From the NCBI RefSeq assembly GCF_018531125.1, contig NZ_JAHDSY010000002.1: a DNA stretch of 64,000 nucleotides; one strand, written 5' to 3'. Position numbers and translations under genes: made by a program. The stretch is from Canibacter zhuwentaonis. GTDB taxonomy: Bacteria; Actinomycetota; Actinomycetes; Actinomycetales; Microbacteriaceae. The notes beneath the pieces were generated by a model. It was not told where the DNA came from. It made no database searches and worked only from the letters and a program-made list of their open reading frames with translations. Of this stretch, positions 54,522 through 63,776 are shown one piece after another (the first letter of the stretch is position 1; each line of letters starts with the position of its first letter).

Positions 54522-55861
54522 ACAGCACTCCAGCTGCCGCAACCTCGACAACAGCGGCGGTGCAAACTGGTATCACCGGTCCAATTTCAATAGTTAGCGG
54601 ACAGAGCTCACGCAAAGCCGTGCAGCAGGTAACCGCGCACCTGTTTGGTGCGAGCATTGTGCGCAATCTCGGGCAGTTGGGCGTTATGCTGTTGCTCACG
54701 CGCACGCTCACAGCCCACGATTTTGGACAGTACACTCTCGCGCTGGCAATTGTGACCCCAATTTTTGTGCTGTCACAGTTGAACCTCCGCACTGTTTTTC
54801 TAACCGTTATTCCCGTGCAACCGCTCAGCTCGCACCTCGCGGCGCAGCACCTTGCGGTGGTTGTGGCAACCGCAGTTGCCGGGGTAATTGTAGGCATTGT
54901 TGTGCCCGAGATTCTCCCAATAGTGCTGATTATGGCGATCGTGAAGGCCAGTGACGCTTATATTGACCTGCTGTCTGCTGCGTGGCAGTCTGTTTCCCGC
55001 ACCTCACGCATTTTTTGGGGATCCATGTTTGTCGGCGCGGGAAGCCTGCTCGCGGCAACAGCAATAATGCTCATAACAAACAGCATTATTCCCACGCTGC
55101 TGGCGCTGGCCGTTAGCTCCGCAATAATAGTGGCTGTTATTTTTGCCTTTCCGGTGAAGTATTTACGCGGGCGAGAGCTCGCCGCCAGGCGTATTTTTGC
55201 CGTCACAAAGCTGAGCGCAAAAAAGTCTATTCTCAAGGTGCTACGTGCCGGGCTTCCGCTCGGAACTGCCACTGCGGTGCTCTCGGCGGTGTCGTTTGCT
55301 CCCCAGTATTTCCTGTCCCCGCTAGCCGGTGCCGCTGCCGCAGGCCACTTTGCAGTTCTCATCTATATGTACGCAATAGCGGATCTGACCATGGGCAATA
55401 TTGCGCAGGCTTGGATTCCTCGCGGGCAGGCCAGCTACGGCAAAAAGAACGTGTTCAGGTGGATTTTATCGCCCACGCTCAAATGGACGCTCGTGTTTAT
55501 TCCGCTCGCACTATTGGGGGTTACTGCAGGGCACTGGCTCTATCCGCAGCTCTTTGGAGAAGCCTATGCTTTTGGAACAACCATTGCAATTCCGCTGGTC
55601 ACCGCGATAGTTTTGCTGCCCTTTGCACACTTTACGGGAGCTGCACTGAGCATCGCGAACCGCTACACAACAATGCTCTCTGTGAATACGCTCGCCGCGA
55701 TAACCGCGCTGATTGCCTGCGCAACGCTAATTCCTGCGCACGGGGTCGGCGGTGGATTCTGGGCTGTTGCTGTCGCGGTGCTTGTGCGCGGCACGGCTGT
55801 GCTCGGGTTTTTGAGCGCACACAGCATCAAACATAATCGCAAGATTTGCACTGTAAAATAA
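54509..55861 (+). CDS. Polysaccharide flippase (Wzx/MVF-like)
   Basis: A 450-residue protein with about twelve to fourteen helices of the polysaccharide-biosynthesis (MATE-like) flippase family: FGASIVRNLGQLGVMLLLTR, LTAHDFGQYTLALAIVTPIF and LAGAAAAGHFAVLIYMYAIA are typical segments. It would flip lipid-linked repeat units across the membrane. The N-terminal 30 residues are Ala/Thr-rich. GTG start inside the end of the previous gene. Follows the DUF6541 gene and precedes two glycosyltransferases. Confidence 0.83.
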   Translation: MPKLNSTPAAATSTTAAVQTGITGPISIVSGQSSRKAVQQVTAHLFGASIVRNLGQLGVMLLLTRTLTAHDFGQYTLALAIVTPIFVLSQLNLRTVFLTVIPVQPLSSHLAAQHLAVVVATAVAGVIVGIVVPEILPIVLIMAIVKASDAYIDLLSAAWQSVSRTSRIFWGSMFVGAGSLLAATAIMLITNSIIPTLLALAVSSAIIVAVIFAFPVKYLRGRELAARRIFAVTKLSAKKSILKVLRAGLPLGTATAVLSAVSFAPQYFLSPLAGAAAAGHFAVLIYMYAIADLTMGNIAQAWIPRGQASYGKKNVFRWILSPTLKWTLVFIPLALLGVTAGHWLYPQLFGEAYAFGTTIAIPLVTAIVLLPFAHFTGAALSIANRYTTMLSVNTLAAITALIACATLIPAHGVGGGFWAVAVAVLVRGTAVLGFLSAHSIKHNRKICTVK

Positions 55862-55874
55862 GCGCGAAGACATT

Positions 55875-57005
55875 ATGAGAGTTGCATTTTTAGTTAACAA
55901 CTACCCGCCGCACTCGGGAGGCGTTGAATTGCACGTGCAGGCACTTGCGCGTGAAATGGCTGCTGCGGGCGCAGCTGTTACTGTAATAACCCTAGAAAAC
56001 ACGGCTGGCAACAGGGTTGAAAACAGCGTTGAGATTATTAGCCTGCCAGCGACTCTGCACGTGGCTGACATATTCAGCGTGCCTACTTTTAAAGCAGTAT
56101 CGCAGATTAAAAAAATCTTAAGCGTCAAACGAATATCTCTGATTTCTGTGCACACGAGATTTTTCCCACTCACAATACTGGGAGTCTACCTAGGCAAAAA
56201 ATACGGCATCCCGACTATTCTCACCGAGCACGGCAGCAATTTTGTGTTTGGCAACTCCAAGCCGATTGCGCTCGCAAGTCGTATTGTAGATCTCACCCTC
56301 GGCAAATACGCGCACCGAAACGCAACAAAAGTGCTCGGGGTTTCTGAGGCATCGTGCGACTTTGTAAAACGACTCAGCAACGTTGATGCGGAGGTTTTTT
56401 ACAACGCTATCAACGGCATCACAGCTCCCACAAAAATTATTGACAGACCTAAACACCTCGTATTTTTAGGGCGGCTTATAAAAGTAAAAGGGTGGATTGA
56501 TTTTCTGCTCATGGCGCAGCAGCTCAAAGAAGCCGGCGAAGAGTTCACTGCAGATATTATCGGTGACGGCTTAGATTTTGAAGCCGCGCGCGCAGCCATC
56601 GTGCAAATGGGACTGAAAGACACCGTCCGCCTGCACGGTCACGTTAAACAACCCGAGGTGCAGGAAATGTTGCGCGGCGCAACCCTGATTAACCCAACCA
56701 GGCTCGCCGAGGGGTTTCAAACAATATTGCTTGAAGCCCTTGATAACAAAGGCAGGATCGTGACTTACCCCGCACCGGGCACACTTAAGCTGTCTGCAGA
56801 TGGCGCACCAATCGTGATTACCGAGGGTAAAAATCCTGCAGCTCTTGTTGCAGGCGTTAGGAAAATCTGGCATGAAAACCCTGCACCCTGGCAGCAACAA
56901 AATCTTATAGACTGGAAGTGGCAAAAACGAGCAGCGCAATACCTTAAAATATGCCGGGAGGTTCTGTCTCAAAACACTCAGGAAGATCCGCATGAAACAA
57001 AGTAA
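55875..57005 (+). CDS. Glycosyltransferase family 4
   Basis: A 376-residue GT-B enzyme with N-terminal FLVNNYPPHSGGVELHVQAL, IPTILTEHGSNFVFGNSKPI (donor-binding His), and C-terminal VFLGRLIKVKGWIDFLLMAQ, VRLHGHVKQPEVQEMLRG, PTRLAEGFQTILLEALDNKG. It likely transfers a hexose or related sugar in the surface polymer. The stop overlaps the next gene's start by 14 nt, forming a co-translated GT4-GT2-DUF2304 group. Confidence 0.88.
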   Translation: MRVAFLVNNYPPHSGGVELHVQALAREMAAAGAAVTVITLENTAGNRVENSVEIISLPATLHVADIFSVPTFKAVSQIKKILSVKRISLISVHTRFFPLTILGVYLGKKYGIPTILTEHGSNFVFGNSKPIALASRIVDLTLGKYAHRNATKVLGVSEASCDFVKRLSNVDAEVFYNAINGITAPTKIIDRPKHLVFLGRLIKVKGWIDFLLMAQQLKEAGEEFTADIIGDGLDFEAARAAIVQMGLKDTVRLHGHVKQPEVQEMLRGATLINPTRLAEGFQTILLEALDNKGRIVTYPAPGTLKLSADGAPIVITEGKNPAALVAGVRKIWHENPAPWQQQNLIDWKWQKRAAQYLKICREVLSQNTQEDPHETK

Positions 57006-57672
57006 TTTTAACGATACCTGGCTAATTGTGCCCGTTTATAACGAGGGGCAGGTGGTTGGAGATGTTATTTCCCAAGCGCTTAAAACATTTCCAAATATTG
57101 TGTGCGTTGACGACTGCAGCCGCGACAACTCAGGAGCTGCCGCGCTCGCGGGAGGCGCTGTTGTGCTGCGCCACCCGGTTAACCTCGGGCAGGGAGCCGC
57201 GCTGCAAACAGGGCTTGAGTTCGCCGCCGCGCAACCGCAGGCAAAGTATTTTGTAACCTTTGATTCTGACGGGCAACACCAGGTTTCTGACGCTGCCGCG
57301 ATGGTTGAGCGACTGCGCGTTGAGCCGCTCGATGTGCTACTGGGCTCTCGTTTTCTTGACGGACGAACCAACGCGGATGCCCTCAAAAAAATCATTCTGC
57401 GAATGGCGGCGCTTTTTGAGCGGATAGGCACCGGTGTTAAACTCACCGACGCTCACAACGGGCTGCGCGCGTTAAATCTAAACGCTGTCTCAAAAATTAA
57501 AATAACGCAAAACCGGATGGCTCACGCCAGCGAAATAGTTTCGCTTATTGGACAGCATAAACTGCGCTACGCTGAGCACCCTGTGCACATTCTCTACACC
57601 GATTATTCCCGCGCTAAAGGGCAGTCAATGTGGAACTCAATTAATATTCTCGGCGAACTCTTTGTAAAGTAG
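56992..57672 (+). CDS. Glycosyltransferase family 2
   Basis: A 226-residue GT-A enzyme of the dolichyl-phosphate-mannose-synthase type: WLIVPVYNEGQVVGDVISQA, VCVDDCSRDNSGAAALAGG (the DDCS metal/NDP motif), HPVNLGQGAALQTGLEFA and FVTFDSDGQHQVSD (DxD). The substrate could be a UDP- or GDP-sugar transferred to a polyprenyl phosphate. It is followed by a DUF2304 gene, a pairing common for polyprenyl-phosphate sugar synthases. Overlaps the upstream GT4. Confidence 0.9.
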   Translation: MKQSNFNDTWLIVPVYNEGQVVGDVISQALKTFPNIVCVDDCSRDNSGAAALAGGAVVLRHPVNLGQGAALQTGLEFAAAQPQAKYFVTFDSDGQHQVSDAAAMVERLRVEPLDVLLGSRFLDGRTNADALKKIILRMAALFERIGTGVKLTDAHNGLRALNLNAVSKIKITQNRMAHASEIVSLIGQHKLRYAEHPVHILYTDYSRAKGQSMWNSINILGELFVK

Positions 57673-57678
57673 GTCTTT

Positions 57679-58122
57679 GTGGAACAGCAAATAATTATTA
57701 AAATCATATTAATCACAGCGTTTATTGCGTTTGCCATGGCGCTGTTTAACAGCGCCCGCTCGGCTCGAAGCCAGGCTCTGCGTACAATCGGTATTATTTG
57801 TTTTTTGCTGTGCGTTATTTTTGCGGTTATTTTCCCGGGAGCTGTAAACGATTTAGCGACCGCTGTTGGTGTTGGGAGAGGCACTGATCTGCTGCTGTAT
57901 GCGTTTGTTGTTGCGTTTATTGGCATCGCGCTGGCAACCACAAGGCGCGACCGCGAGCAGGAGCGCAAAATCACCGCTATTGCACGTCACCTCGCCGTGC
58001 TGAGCACTGTGCGCCCAGAACACAAAGAAAATGCTGGAAGCAGCGGCGAATCTACAAGTGGCGACAATCTGACAATCGCACCCGCCACAGATAGCACAGC
58101 ACAAAAGCATAACTCCGTATAA
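57679..58122 (+). CDS. DUF2304 membrane protein
   Basis: A 147-residue protein with three membrane helices (IKIILITAFIAFAMALF, TIGIICFLLCVIFAVIFPGA, LLLYAFVVAFIGIALATT), a cytoplasmic RRDREQERKITAIARHLAVL helix and a Ser/Thr-rich tail. This matches the DUF2304 family, which accompanies GT2 enzymes and probably anchors them at the membrane. GTG start, 6 nt after the GT2 stop. Confidence 0.85.
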   Translation: MEQQIIIKIILITAFIAFAMALFNSARSARSQALRTIGIICFLLCVIFAVIFPGAVNDLATAVGVGRGTDLLLYAFVVAFIGIALATTRRDREQERKITAIARHLAVLSTVRPEHKENAGSSGESTSGDNLTIAPATDSTAQKHNSV

Positions 58123-58158
58123 ATCAACAGCCACACCCGCAAACAAAATATTTATATC

Positions 58159-58198
58159 CTAGCCCGCCCGATTTTTTAATTTGACAGGCTAGATTTTT
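58159..58198 (+). terminator. Terminator-like hairpin after the polysaccharide operon
   Basis: CTAGCC (58159-58164) and GGCTAG (58187-58192) pair across a 22-nt loop and are followed by ATTTTTCT. The loop is long, so the assignment is moderate. Confidence 0.55.
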
Positions 58199-58325
58199 CT
58201 CTTAATTACGCCTATTCTAATTTCCCCTATTATTTTTAAGGTTTAGTAATTAAAGTTAAAATAAATAGGGATGTGTTACAAACTACTATGCAGATAACAA
58301 TCTATTTTTATTGGTGGTTTTACAC

Positions 58326-58490
58326 ATGAGCGATCCGCTGGAGTTGACCAGGTTTTATCTAGCTCCCGGAGAAAGCTAGCTTGTTGACGTTTTACCCGGG
58401 TCTGGCGGTCGCAATCTCCTGGTAATCACCGATTTCAAGTTCAACCCGAATATTGACGCGTCAAGTTTAAAAATTAACGGCAAGCAGTGA
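58326..58490 (+). pseudogene. Short broken frame in the 480-bp gap
   Basis: From ATG 58326 the frame gives MSDPLELTRFYLAPGES, then TAG at 58377, and continues in frame LVDVLPGSGGRNLLVITDFK, ending at INGKQ with TGA at 58488. The in-frame continuation suggests a former short gene or the tail of one. I do not recognise it. The remainder of the 58123-58601 gap holds two hairpins and an A+T-rich stretch with no other coding signal. Confidence 0.3.
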
Positions 58491-58492
58491 CC

Positions 58493-58531
58493 CTTATTGT
58501 GTGCGTCGCGCACAGCAACGCACACAATAAG
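58493..58531. terminator. Perfect 14-bp stem-loop
   Basis: CTTATTGTGTGCGT (58493-58506) and its complement (58518-58531) flank an 11-nt loop that itself reads CGCGCACAGCA. It starts 2 nt after the broken frame and stands 70 bp from the E2 stop. It has no T-run, so it may instead be a binding site; it terminates in both directions if at all. Confidence 0.5.
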
Positions 58532-58601
58532 CCAATGCAGTGGGCACACACAACAAGGGCGCAATAATATTGCACAGCGCACAACACAATAGCGGCTAAA
58601 C

Positions 58602-60182
58602 CTAGTCTAATAGCAGCGCTGGCTCTTCGAGGATAACCGCAACATCAGCAACAAAGGCGGAAATAACATCGCCGTCAACAACCCGGTGGTCGAACGATCC
58701 ACCAACAGTTGTGACCATACGCGGCACGATAGCACCGTCAACAACCCACGGTTTCTGCTTAATAGTGCCCATAACAACGATCGCAGACTCGCCCGGGTTA
58801 ATAATCGGCGTGCCAGTATCCATACCAAAAACACCGATATTCGTCACTGTGATCGTGCCATTCGCCATTTCTGCCGGGGTGGTTTTGCCTTCCCGCGCAG
58901 TGCTAGTCAGCTCGCCAATAGCTTTTGCCAATTCCAGCATCGACATATTCTGCGCGTCTTTGATGTTTGGCACGAGCAGACCGCGCGGGGTCGCCGCCGC
59001 AATTCCCAGATTCACATAATTGTGCATGGTTATTTCATGCTCCGTAAAAGTCGCGTTAACCAGCGGATTACGCCGCACCGCCCAGATCATAGCTTTCGCA
59101 AACACCAGCAGCGGCGAAACTCTAACACCCGCAAAATCACTGGAGTTCTTCAACCGCTTCACGTATTCCATCGTGCGGGTGGCATCAACCTCGGTGAAAA
59201 CACTAACGTGCGGCGCAGTAAACGCGCTCTGTGACATCGCCTTCGCAATCTGCTTGCGAATGCCCTTCACAGGAATCACGGTTTCGCGCTCGAGCACCTC
59301 GGTAATTCCGACGCGGGCGGCGGATGTGCTGCCCCTGGCGCTGTTTGTGTAGCGGATAACATCATCACGTGAAATATCGCCGATGCTTCCCGTGCCAACA
59401 ACCGCAGTAATATCAATACCAAGATCTTTTGCGAGCTTACGAACCGGGGGTTTTGCGAGCACCCGAGCCGCGCCGATTTGCTGCGCTTGTGATACTGACT
59501 GCACCGGGGTTGTGGGCTGCTGTGCCGGGGTGCCCTGCGCCGCAACCGGCGCCTGTGCGGCTGGCACACTGTTCTGCGCGGTCGACAAAACAGCCATCGC
59601 CGCGCCGCCCTGCGCCGCTGTGGTCTCTGCCGTCACCTTATCACGAGCAGCGACTTTTGCGCCACCTCTGCGGCGACTCTTCACCGCGCCCGCTGTGCCG
59701 TACCCAACAAGCACCGCATTCTTTTTAGGTTCACTCACCGCAACATCCGCATCGGTTACGCTCTGCTGCGCTAAATCGCTATGCGTAAGCTCTGCTGCGG
59801 CTGCTGCGCCCCCAGTAGCACCCGCAACTACTGCGCCAACTGTCTCGGGCGCTGCCTGCGCCGCCACGCTACCATCCGCCACGCTGCTATCTGCCGCCTG
59901 GCTGTTACCCTCCAGAATCGCACCGGCTGCGGCAACCTGCATAATTGGCGCGCCAACAGACACCGTATCCCCCGGCTGCGCAAGCAGATCCGTTATCCTA
60001 CCGGCAAAAGGCGACGGCAGCTCAACAAGCGATTTTGCGGTTTCAATTTCGCACACAACCTGATTCAGCGCGATCTCATCACCAACAGCAACCTGCCAGC
60101 TCACCAGCTCGGCCTCAGTAAGCCCCTCGCCAACATCCGGGAGATTAAAAACTTGTTTTCCGCTCATGTTATTTCCGCTCAT
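58602..60182 (-). CDS. 2-oxoacid dehydrogenase E2 (dihydrolipoamide acyltransferase)
   Basis: A 526-residue E2. Lipoyl domain at about residues 10-85 with the lipoylated Lys in EIETAKSL (about residue 50); a long Ala/Gln/Val-rich linker; peripheral-subunit-binding domain KPPVRKLAKDLGIDITAVVG at about 237-275; and the acyltransferase catalytic domain with FDHRVVDGDVISAFV (active His/Asp) near 500. It passes acyl groups to CoA in the branched-chain 2-oxoacid (or pyruvate) dehydrogenase complex, with the E1 genes just upstream. E3 is not encoded here. One-base overlap with E1beta. Confidence 0.92.
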   Translation of the reverse strand: MSGNNMSGKQVFNLPDVGEGLTEAELVSWQVAVGDEIALNQVVCEIETAKSLVELPSPFAGRITDLLAQPGDTVSVGAPIMQVAAAGAILEGNSQAADSSVADGSVAAQAAPETVGAVVAGATGGAAAAAELTHSDLAQQSVTDADVAVSEPKKNAVLVGYGTAGAVKSRRRGGAKVAARDKVTAETTAAQGGAAMAVLSTAQNSVPAAQAPVAAQGTPAQQPTTPVQSVSQAQQIGAARVLAKPPVRKLAKDLGIDITAVVGTGSIGDISRDDVIRYTNSARGSTSAARVGITEVLERETVIPVKGIRKQIAKAMSQSAFTAPHVSVFTEVDATRTMEYVKRLKNSSDFAGVRVSPLLVFAKAMIWAVRRNPLVNATFTEHEITMHNYVNLGIAAATPRGLLVPNIKDAQNMSMLELAKAIGELTSTAREGKTTPAEMANGTITVTNIGVFGMDTGTPIINPGESAIVVMGTIKQKPWVVDGAIVPRMVTTVGGSFDHRVVDGDVISAFVADVAVILEEPALLLD

Positions 60183-61168
60183 TAATGGCTCATCACGCGA
60201 TCGACCGCCTCGAGCACTCGATCCGTATCGGGCAAATACACTCCCTCAAGCTTCGCCGCAGGGAAAGGCACGTCATACCCCGAAACCCGCAAAACAGGAG
60301 CCTCCAGTGAATAAAAACAGTTTTCTGCAACGCTCGCGGCAATTTCAGAACCCAAACTAACATTACCGGGTGCCTCCTGCGCGATCACAGCCCGCCCGGT
60401 TTTTCGCACCGACTCAAAAATCGGACCGTAATCAACCGGCGAGAGCGAGCGGATATCAATCACCTCAAGACTAATTCCCTCGGCAGCGGCAATTTTAGCT
60501 GCCTCCAAAAGCGTTGTGACCATTGCACCAAAACCGATAACCGTTACGTCCGCCCCGGTTTTTGCAACCCGGCTTGCCGTCATCGACGCAACCGCGGCGG
60601 TAAAATCCACCTCACCCTTTTGCCAGTATTTCGCCTTCGGCTCCATAAACACAACCGGGTCATCAAACTCAATCGCCTCGCGCAGCATCCAGTAAGCATC
60701 GTTAGAGTTCGACGGCGCAACAACCCGCAACCCCGCAGTGTGCGCAAAATACGCCTCCGGGCTTTCCTGGTGGTGCTCAACCGCACCAATATGCCCGCCA
60801 TAAGGCAAGCGGATCACAACCGGCAGCGGCACACAGCCCGCTGTGCGGCTGCGATACTTTGCCAGCTGGCTTACAATCTGGTTAAACGCGGGATAAACAA
60901 AACCGTCAAACTGAATTTCCACAACCGGCCGCCAGCCCTGCATCGCGAGCCCGATAGCCGTTCCCACAATCCCAGACTCGGCAAGCGGTGTATCAAGCAC
61001 CCGCGCCGAACCAAACCGCGCTTCGAGCTTGTCGGTAACACGAAAAACCCCGCCGAGCTTGCCGATATCTTCGCCCAAAAGCATAACTTTCTTATCCGCT
61101 TCCATCGCGTCAGCAAGCGCCGCATTGAGCGCGTGGGCAATAACCTTAGTATTTTTCTTGTCACTCAT
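60182..61168 (-). CDS. 2-oxoacid dehydrogenase E1 beta subunit
   Basis: A 328-residue E1 beta: VMLLGEDIGKLGGVFRVTDK near residue 27, LAESGIVGTAIGLAMQGWRP and YGGHIGAVEHHQESPEAYFA. With E1alpha it decarboxylates a 2-oxoacid using thiamine diphosphate. BkdA2-type is likely, as the operon has lipoyl-E2 and no pyruvate-type single-chain E1. TAATG overlap with the E2 start; E1alpha ends 3 nt before its start, so all three are one operon. Confidence 0.92.
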   Translation of the reverse strand: MSDKKNTKVIAHALNAALADAMEADKKVMLLGEDIGKLGGVFRVTDKLEARFGSARVLDTPLAESGIVGTAIGLAMQGWRPVVEIQFDGFVYPAFNQIVSQLAKYRSRTAGCVPLPVVIRLPYGGHIGAVEHHQESPEAYFAHTAGLRVVAPSNSNDAYWMLREAIEFDDPVVFMEPKAKYWQKGEVDFTAAVASMTASRVAKTGADVTVIGFGAMVTTLLEAAKIAAAEGISLEVIDIRSLSPVDYGPIFESVRKTGRAVIAQEAPGNVSLGSEIAASVAENCFYSLEAPVLRVSGYDVPFPAAKLEGVYLPDTDRVLEAVDRVMSH

Positions 61169-61171
61169 TAG

Positions 61172-62362
61172 CTAAACTCGCTCCTCACCACTCGCGTCCG
61201 TCTGATAAGACTCCTCATATTCCGCCATCCATCGCCGCTGCTCGTCACGCAGCGCGTGCGGCGCACTAGCGTATGCGTGCGCAAACATCGTGTCGGGGTG
61301 CGGCGCAACACTCGCAAGCAGTTTTTCGCGCACCTGCTGCGCCTTCTCGCGAGCGGTTTGGGTAACCTGCTCAAAAAACTCCTCACCAACCCCTGCCGCA
61401 CGCAAGTGCGCCGCCAGCCGGTTAACCGGGTCACTCAGACGCCACTCGTCAAGCTCCACGCTGTCACGGTAGCGGGTCGGATCGTCGCTAGTTGTGTGCG
61501 CCCCGATTCTGTACGTGAGCGCCTCAATATACTGCGGACCGCCACCGCCGCGCGCCATGCCAAGCATGGTTTTCGCCACCGCGTAGGCTGCCAGCGGATC
61601 GTTCCCGTCAATCTGCACAGCATTAATTCCAAAGCCCAGCGCGCGCCTGTAAATGGGGGTGCGTGACTGCCGTGCAACCGGCACAGAAATAGCCCACTGG
61701 TTATTCTGCACAATAAACAGCGTAGGGGTTTGATAGCTCGCCGCAAACACCATTGACTCATTCGCGTCACCCTGGCTTGTTGTGCCGTCACCGTAAAACA
61801 CGATCGTGGCGCGATCCGTTGCCGTTCCTGGCGTGCCCGGGTCGAGGCTGTAATCTCCGTGCTTGGCTTTTTCTGTGAGCATCTGCCCCAGCGAGTAACC
61901 AACCGCGTGATGCGCCTGCGCACCCAGCACCAGCGTGTAAGGGTGCACATTACCGTTTTTAGGGTCGTGCGGATCCCACCCGCCGTGACTAATCCCACGG
62001 AAGGTCTTGCCGATGTCGTACAGCTCAACGCCCCGCGCATAGGCGAGCGCGTGCTCACGATACGCCGGAAAAATATAGTCACGCTCATCTGCCGCGTGCG
62101 CAAAGCCCACCTGGCAGCCCTCCTGCCCGAGGCTCGGCACCCACAACGCCATCTGTCCCTGCCGCTGCAGATTCGTGCACTCGGCATCAAAGGCGCGCGT
62201 AACGCTCATATCACTAAACCACTGTTGTTTATCGTCGAGAGTCACGCCCTCAAGCGCGATGGCATATACGGCGGCACTCTCAGAGGGATTCCACTCGCCG
62301 TTTTTATCTAAAAAGCGGATCGGCTCCGGATCTTGCATCTCAAGCAGTTTACTAGCTAGCAC
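61172..62362 (-). CDS. 2-oxoacid dehydrogenase E1 alpha subunit
   Basis: A 396-residue E1 alpha. The thiamine diphosphate motif is VFYGDGTTSQGDANESMVFA and then FIVQNN; the segment YRIGAHTTSDDPTRYRD is the phosphorylation-loop region. I start it at GTG 62362, since GGAGG lies 8 nt before it and the GTG overlaps the hisC stop by 11 nt, a coupling arrangement; an ATG at 62419 and one at 62338 are alternatives. The complex supplies branched acyl-CoA primers or acetyl-CoA, which in Micrococcales feed branched-chain fatty acids. Confidence 0.9.
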   Translation of the reverse strand: MLASKLLEMQDPEPIRFLDKNGEWNPSESAAVYAIALEGVTLDDKQQWFSDMSVTRAFDAECTNLQRQGQMALWVPSLGQEGCQVGFAHAADERDYIFPAYREHALAYARGVELYDIGKTFRGISHGGWDPHDPKNGNVHPYTLVLGAQAHHAVGYSLGQMLTEKAKHGDYSLDPGTPGTATDRATIVFYGDGTTSQGDANESMVFAASYQTPTLFIVQNNQWAISVPVARQSRTPIYRRALGFGINAVQIDGNDPLAAYAVAKTMLGMARGGGGPQYIEALTYRIGAHTTSDDPTRYRDSVELDEWRLSDPVNRLAAHLRAAGVGEEFFEQVTQTAREKAQQVREKLLASVAPHPDTMFAHAYASAPHALRDEQRRWMAEYEESYQTDASGEERV

Positions 62363-63671
62363 CGCACTCGCCTCCACCCCAACTATCGCGGACGCTGTCT
62401 GTTGGCGCAAAACCATCACAGTTACCGTGCTCTAAAAAACTCTTAATCGCGCGCGTTACCGCGCCAATACTTTCTGGCTCTCCAACGCTGATGCGCACTC
62501 CTGCACCGGGAAAGGCTCGCACGATTATTGCAGCCTCGGCCAGCGCATCCGCCAGCGCAGTCGCGGGGTCGCCCGACGCAGTCACAATATCAGAGTTACC
62601 CAACGCAGTCGAGGCTTTTATATCACCCAGCGTCATTGAATCAGGGGCATCCGGCGCGAGCTGATCACTGTTTTCCAGCGTTTCAAACGAGCTAAGCTGC
62701 TTTGCCCGCTTTACGAGCGCGCTAATCTGCGCGGCAGGCAACCACACAAAATTGCCCTGGGTCTGAGGCACGCTAAACCCAAGATCGCCCAGCTGTTTTA
62801 CCAGTTCCGCACGGCATTTAATGGTTGCCGCATTGCGCACCACAAGCTCTTGCACAACCTCTGCATCATCAAGCACTACCTGCGCGGCAATAGCCGACAG
62901 GCTGTTTATCGCAAGCGGAATCTGCACCGCAAAAACAGCCCGCCAGATTTCAGGCGCGGCAATACCGTAACCAATACGCAAACCGGCAAGCCCTTTTGCC
63001 TTAGAAAAAGTGCGCAAAATCAACAGGTTTGGGTGCTGCACAAGCAGTTCGGGTGTGCCACGCACCGCCTCACCACAGGTCACATATTCGGCATACGCCT
63101 CATCTAAAATAACCAGCACGCGCTCCGGCACTTCGCGCATAAACTCCGTAAACTCTGCGCGCGTAATAATCGAACCGGTCGGGTTGTTGGGCGTGCACAA
63201 AAGAACCACGCGGGTGCGCGCGGTAATAGCCTCGGCCATCGCTGGCAAATCGTGTTTTGCCTCATATGTTAGTGGCACCGCGACGGCTTTCGCGCCGCTG
63301 GCAACGCCCAACAGCGGATACGCCTCAAAACTCGGCCAGGCGTGCACGTAATTATCTCCCCCGCCCGCGGTTGCATGCACCAGCTGGTACAGCAGCGCAG
63401 CAGATCCGACTCCCAGCTGCACCCAGTCGCTTGTTACTACGCCGCCGTATTCTGCCGCGATCCGCTCACGTAGCAGGCTGAAATTAGGGTCAGCATAGCG
63501 GTTCAGCTCGTGATGCTGCGCAATCGCTGCCAGCACCCGCTGCGGCGGCGGCTCGTGGCTTTCATTGCTTGAAAGTTTAAACCCTTTGCCGCGAAGCGCT
63601 TTGCCCTGCTTATATGGTGGCACAGCCAGCACATCGGGGCGCACAATAATTGGCGGATTTTTTGCTTCCAT
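62352..63671 (-). CDS. HisC-like aminotransferase (histidinol-phosphate / aromatic) with an insertion
   Basis: A 439-residue fold-type I aminotransferase. Clear motifs: LSSNESHEPPPQRVL, RYADPNFSLLRERIAAEYGG, VLLCTPNNPTGSII, ILDEAYAEYVT, and the PLP-Lys in RTFSKAKGLAGLRIGYGIA. This is the HisC/Pat group, converting histidinol phosphate or aromatic 2-oxoacids. Between NFVWLP and VRAFPGAGVRISVGEPE there are roughly 75 residues instead of the usual 15-20, including a low-complexity segment (LAPDAPDSMTLGDIKAST); this lies on the surface of the small domain. Upstream of and overlapping E1alpha. Confidence 0.88.
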   Translation of the reverse strand: MEAKNPPIIVRPDVLAVPPYKQGKALRGKGFKLSSNESHEPPPQRVLAAIAQHHELNRYADPNFSLLRERIAAEYGGVVTSDWVQLGVGSAALLYQLVHATAGGGDNYVHAWPSFEAYPLLGVASGAKAVAVPLTYEAKHDLPAMAEAITARTRVVLLCTPNNPTGSIITRAEFTEFMREVPERVLVILDEAYAEYVTCGEAVRGTPELLVQHPNLLILRTFSKAKGLAGLRIGYGIAAPEIWRAVFAVQIPLAINSLSAIAAQVVLDDAEVVQELVVRNAATIKCRAELVKQLGDLGFSVPQTQGNFVWLPAAQISALVKRAKQLSSFETLENSDQLAPDAPDSMTLGDIKASTALGNSDIVTASGDPATALADALAEAAIIVRAFPGAGVRISVGEPESIGAVTRAIKSFLEHGNCDGFAPTDSVRDSWGGGECGAS

Positions 63672-63776
63672 CTAATACATTTTAGTGCCGACACCTTGCA
63701 TATCTCGTATGTGATGCAGAATAGGTGATTAGGATATAAATAGAATCATTATCAACCCCTTAACGAGGAGTCGCGA

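Noticed and set aside
59383..60063. 226-residue plus-strand frame inside the E2 gene
   Set aside because: It is a shadow of the Ala/Val-rich linker and lipoyl region of E2; no ribosome site or family pattern.
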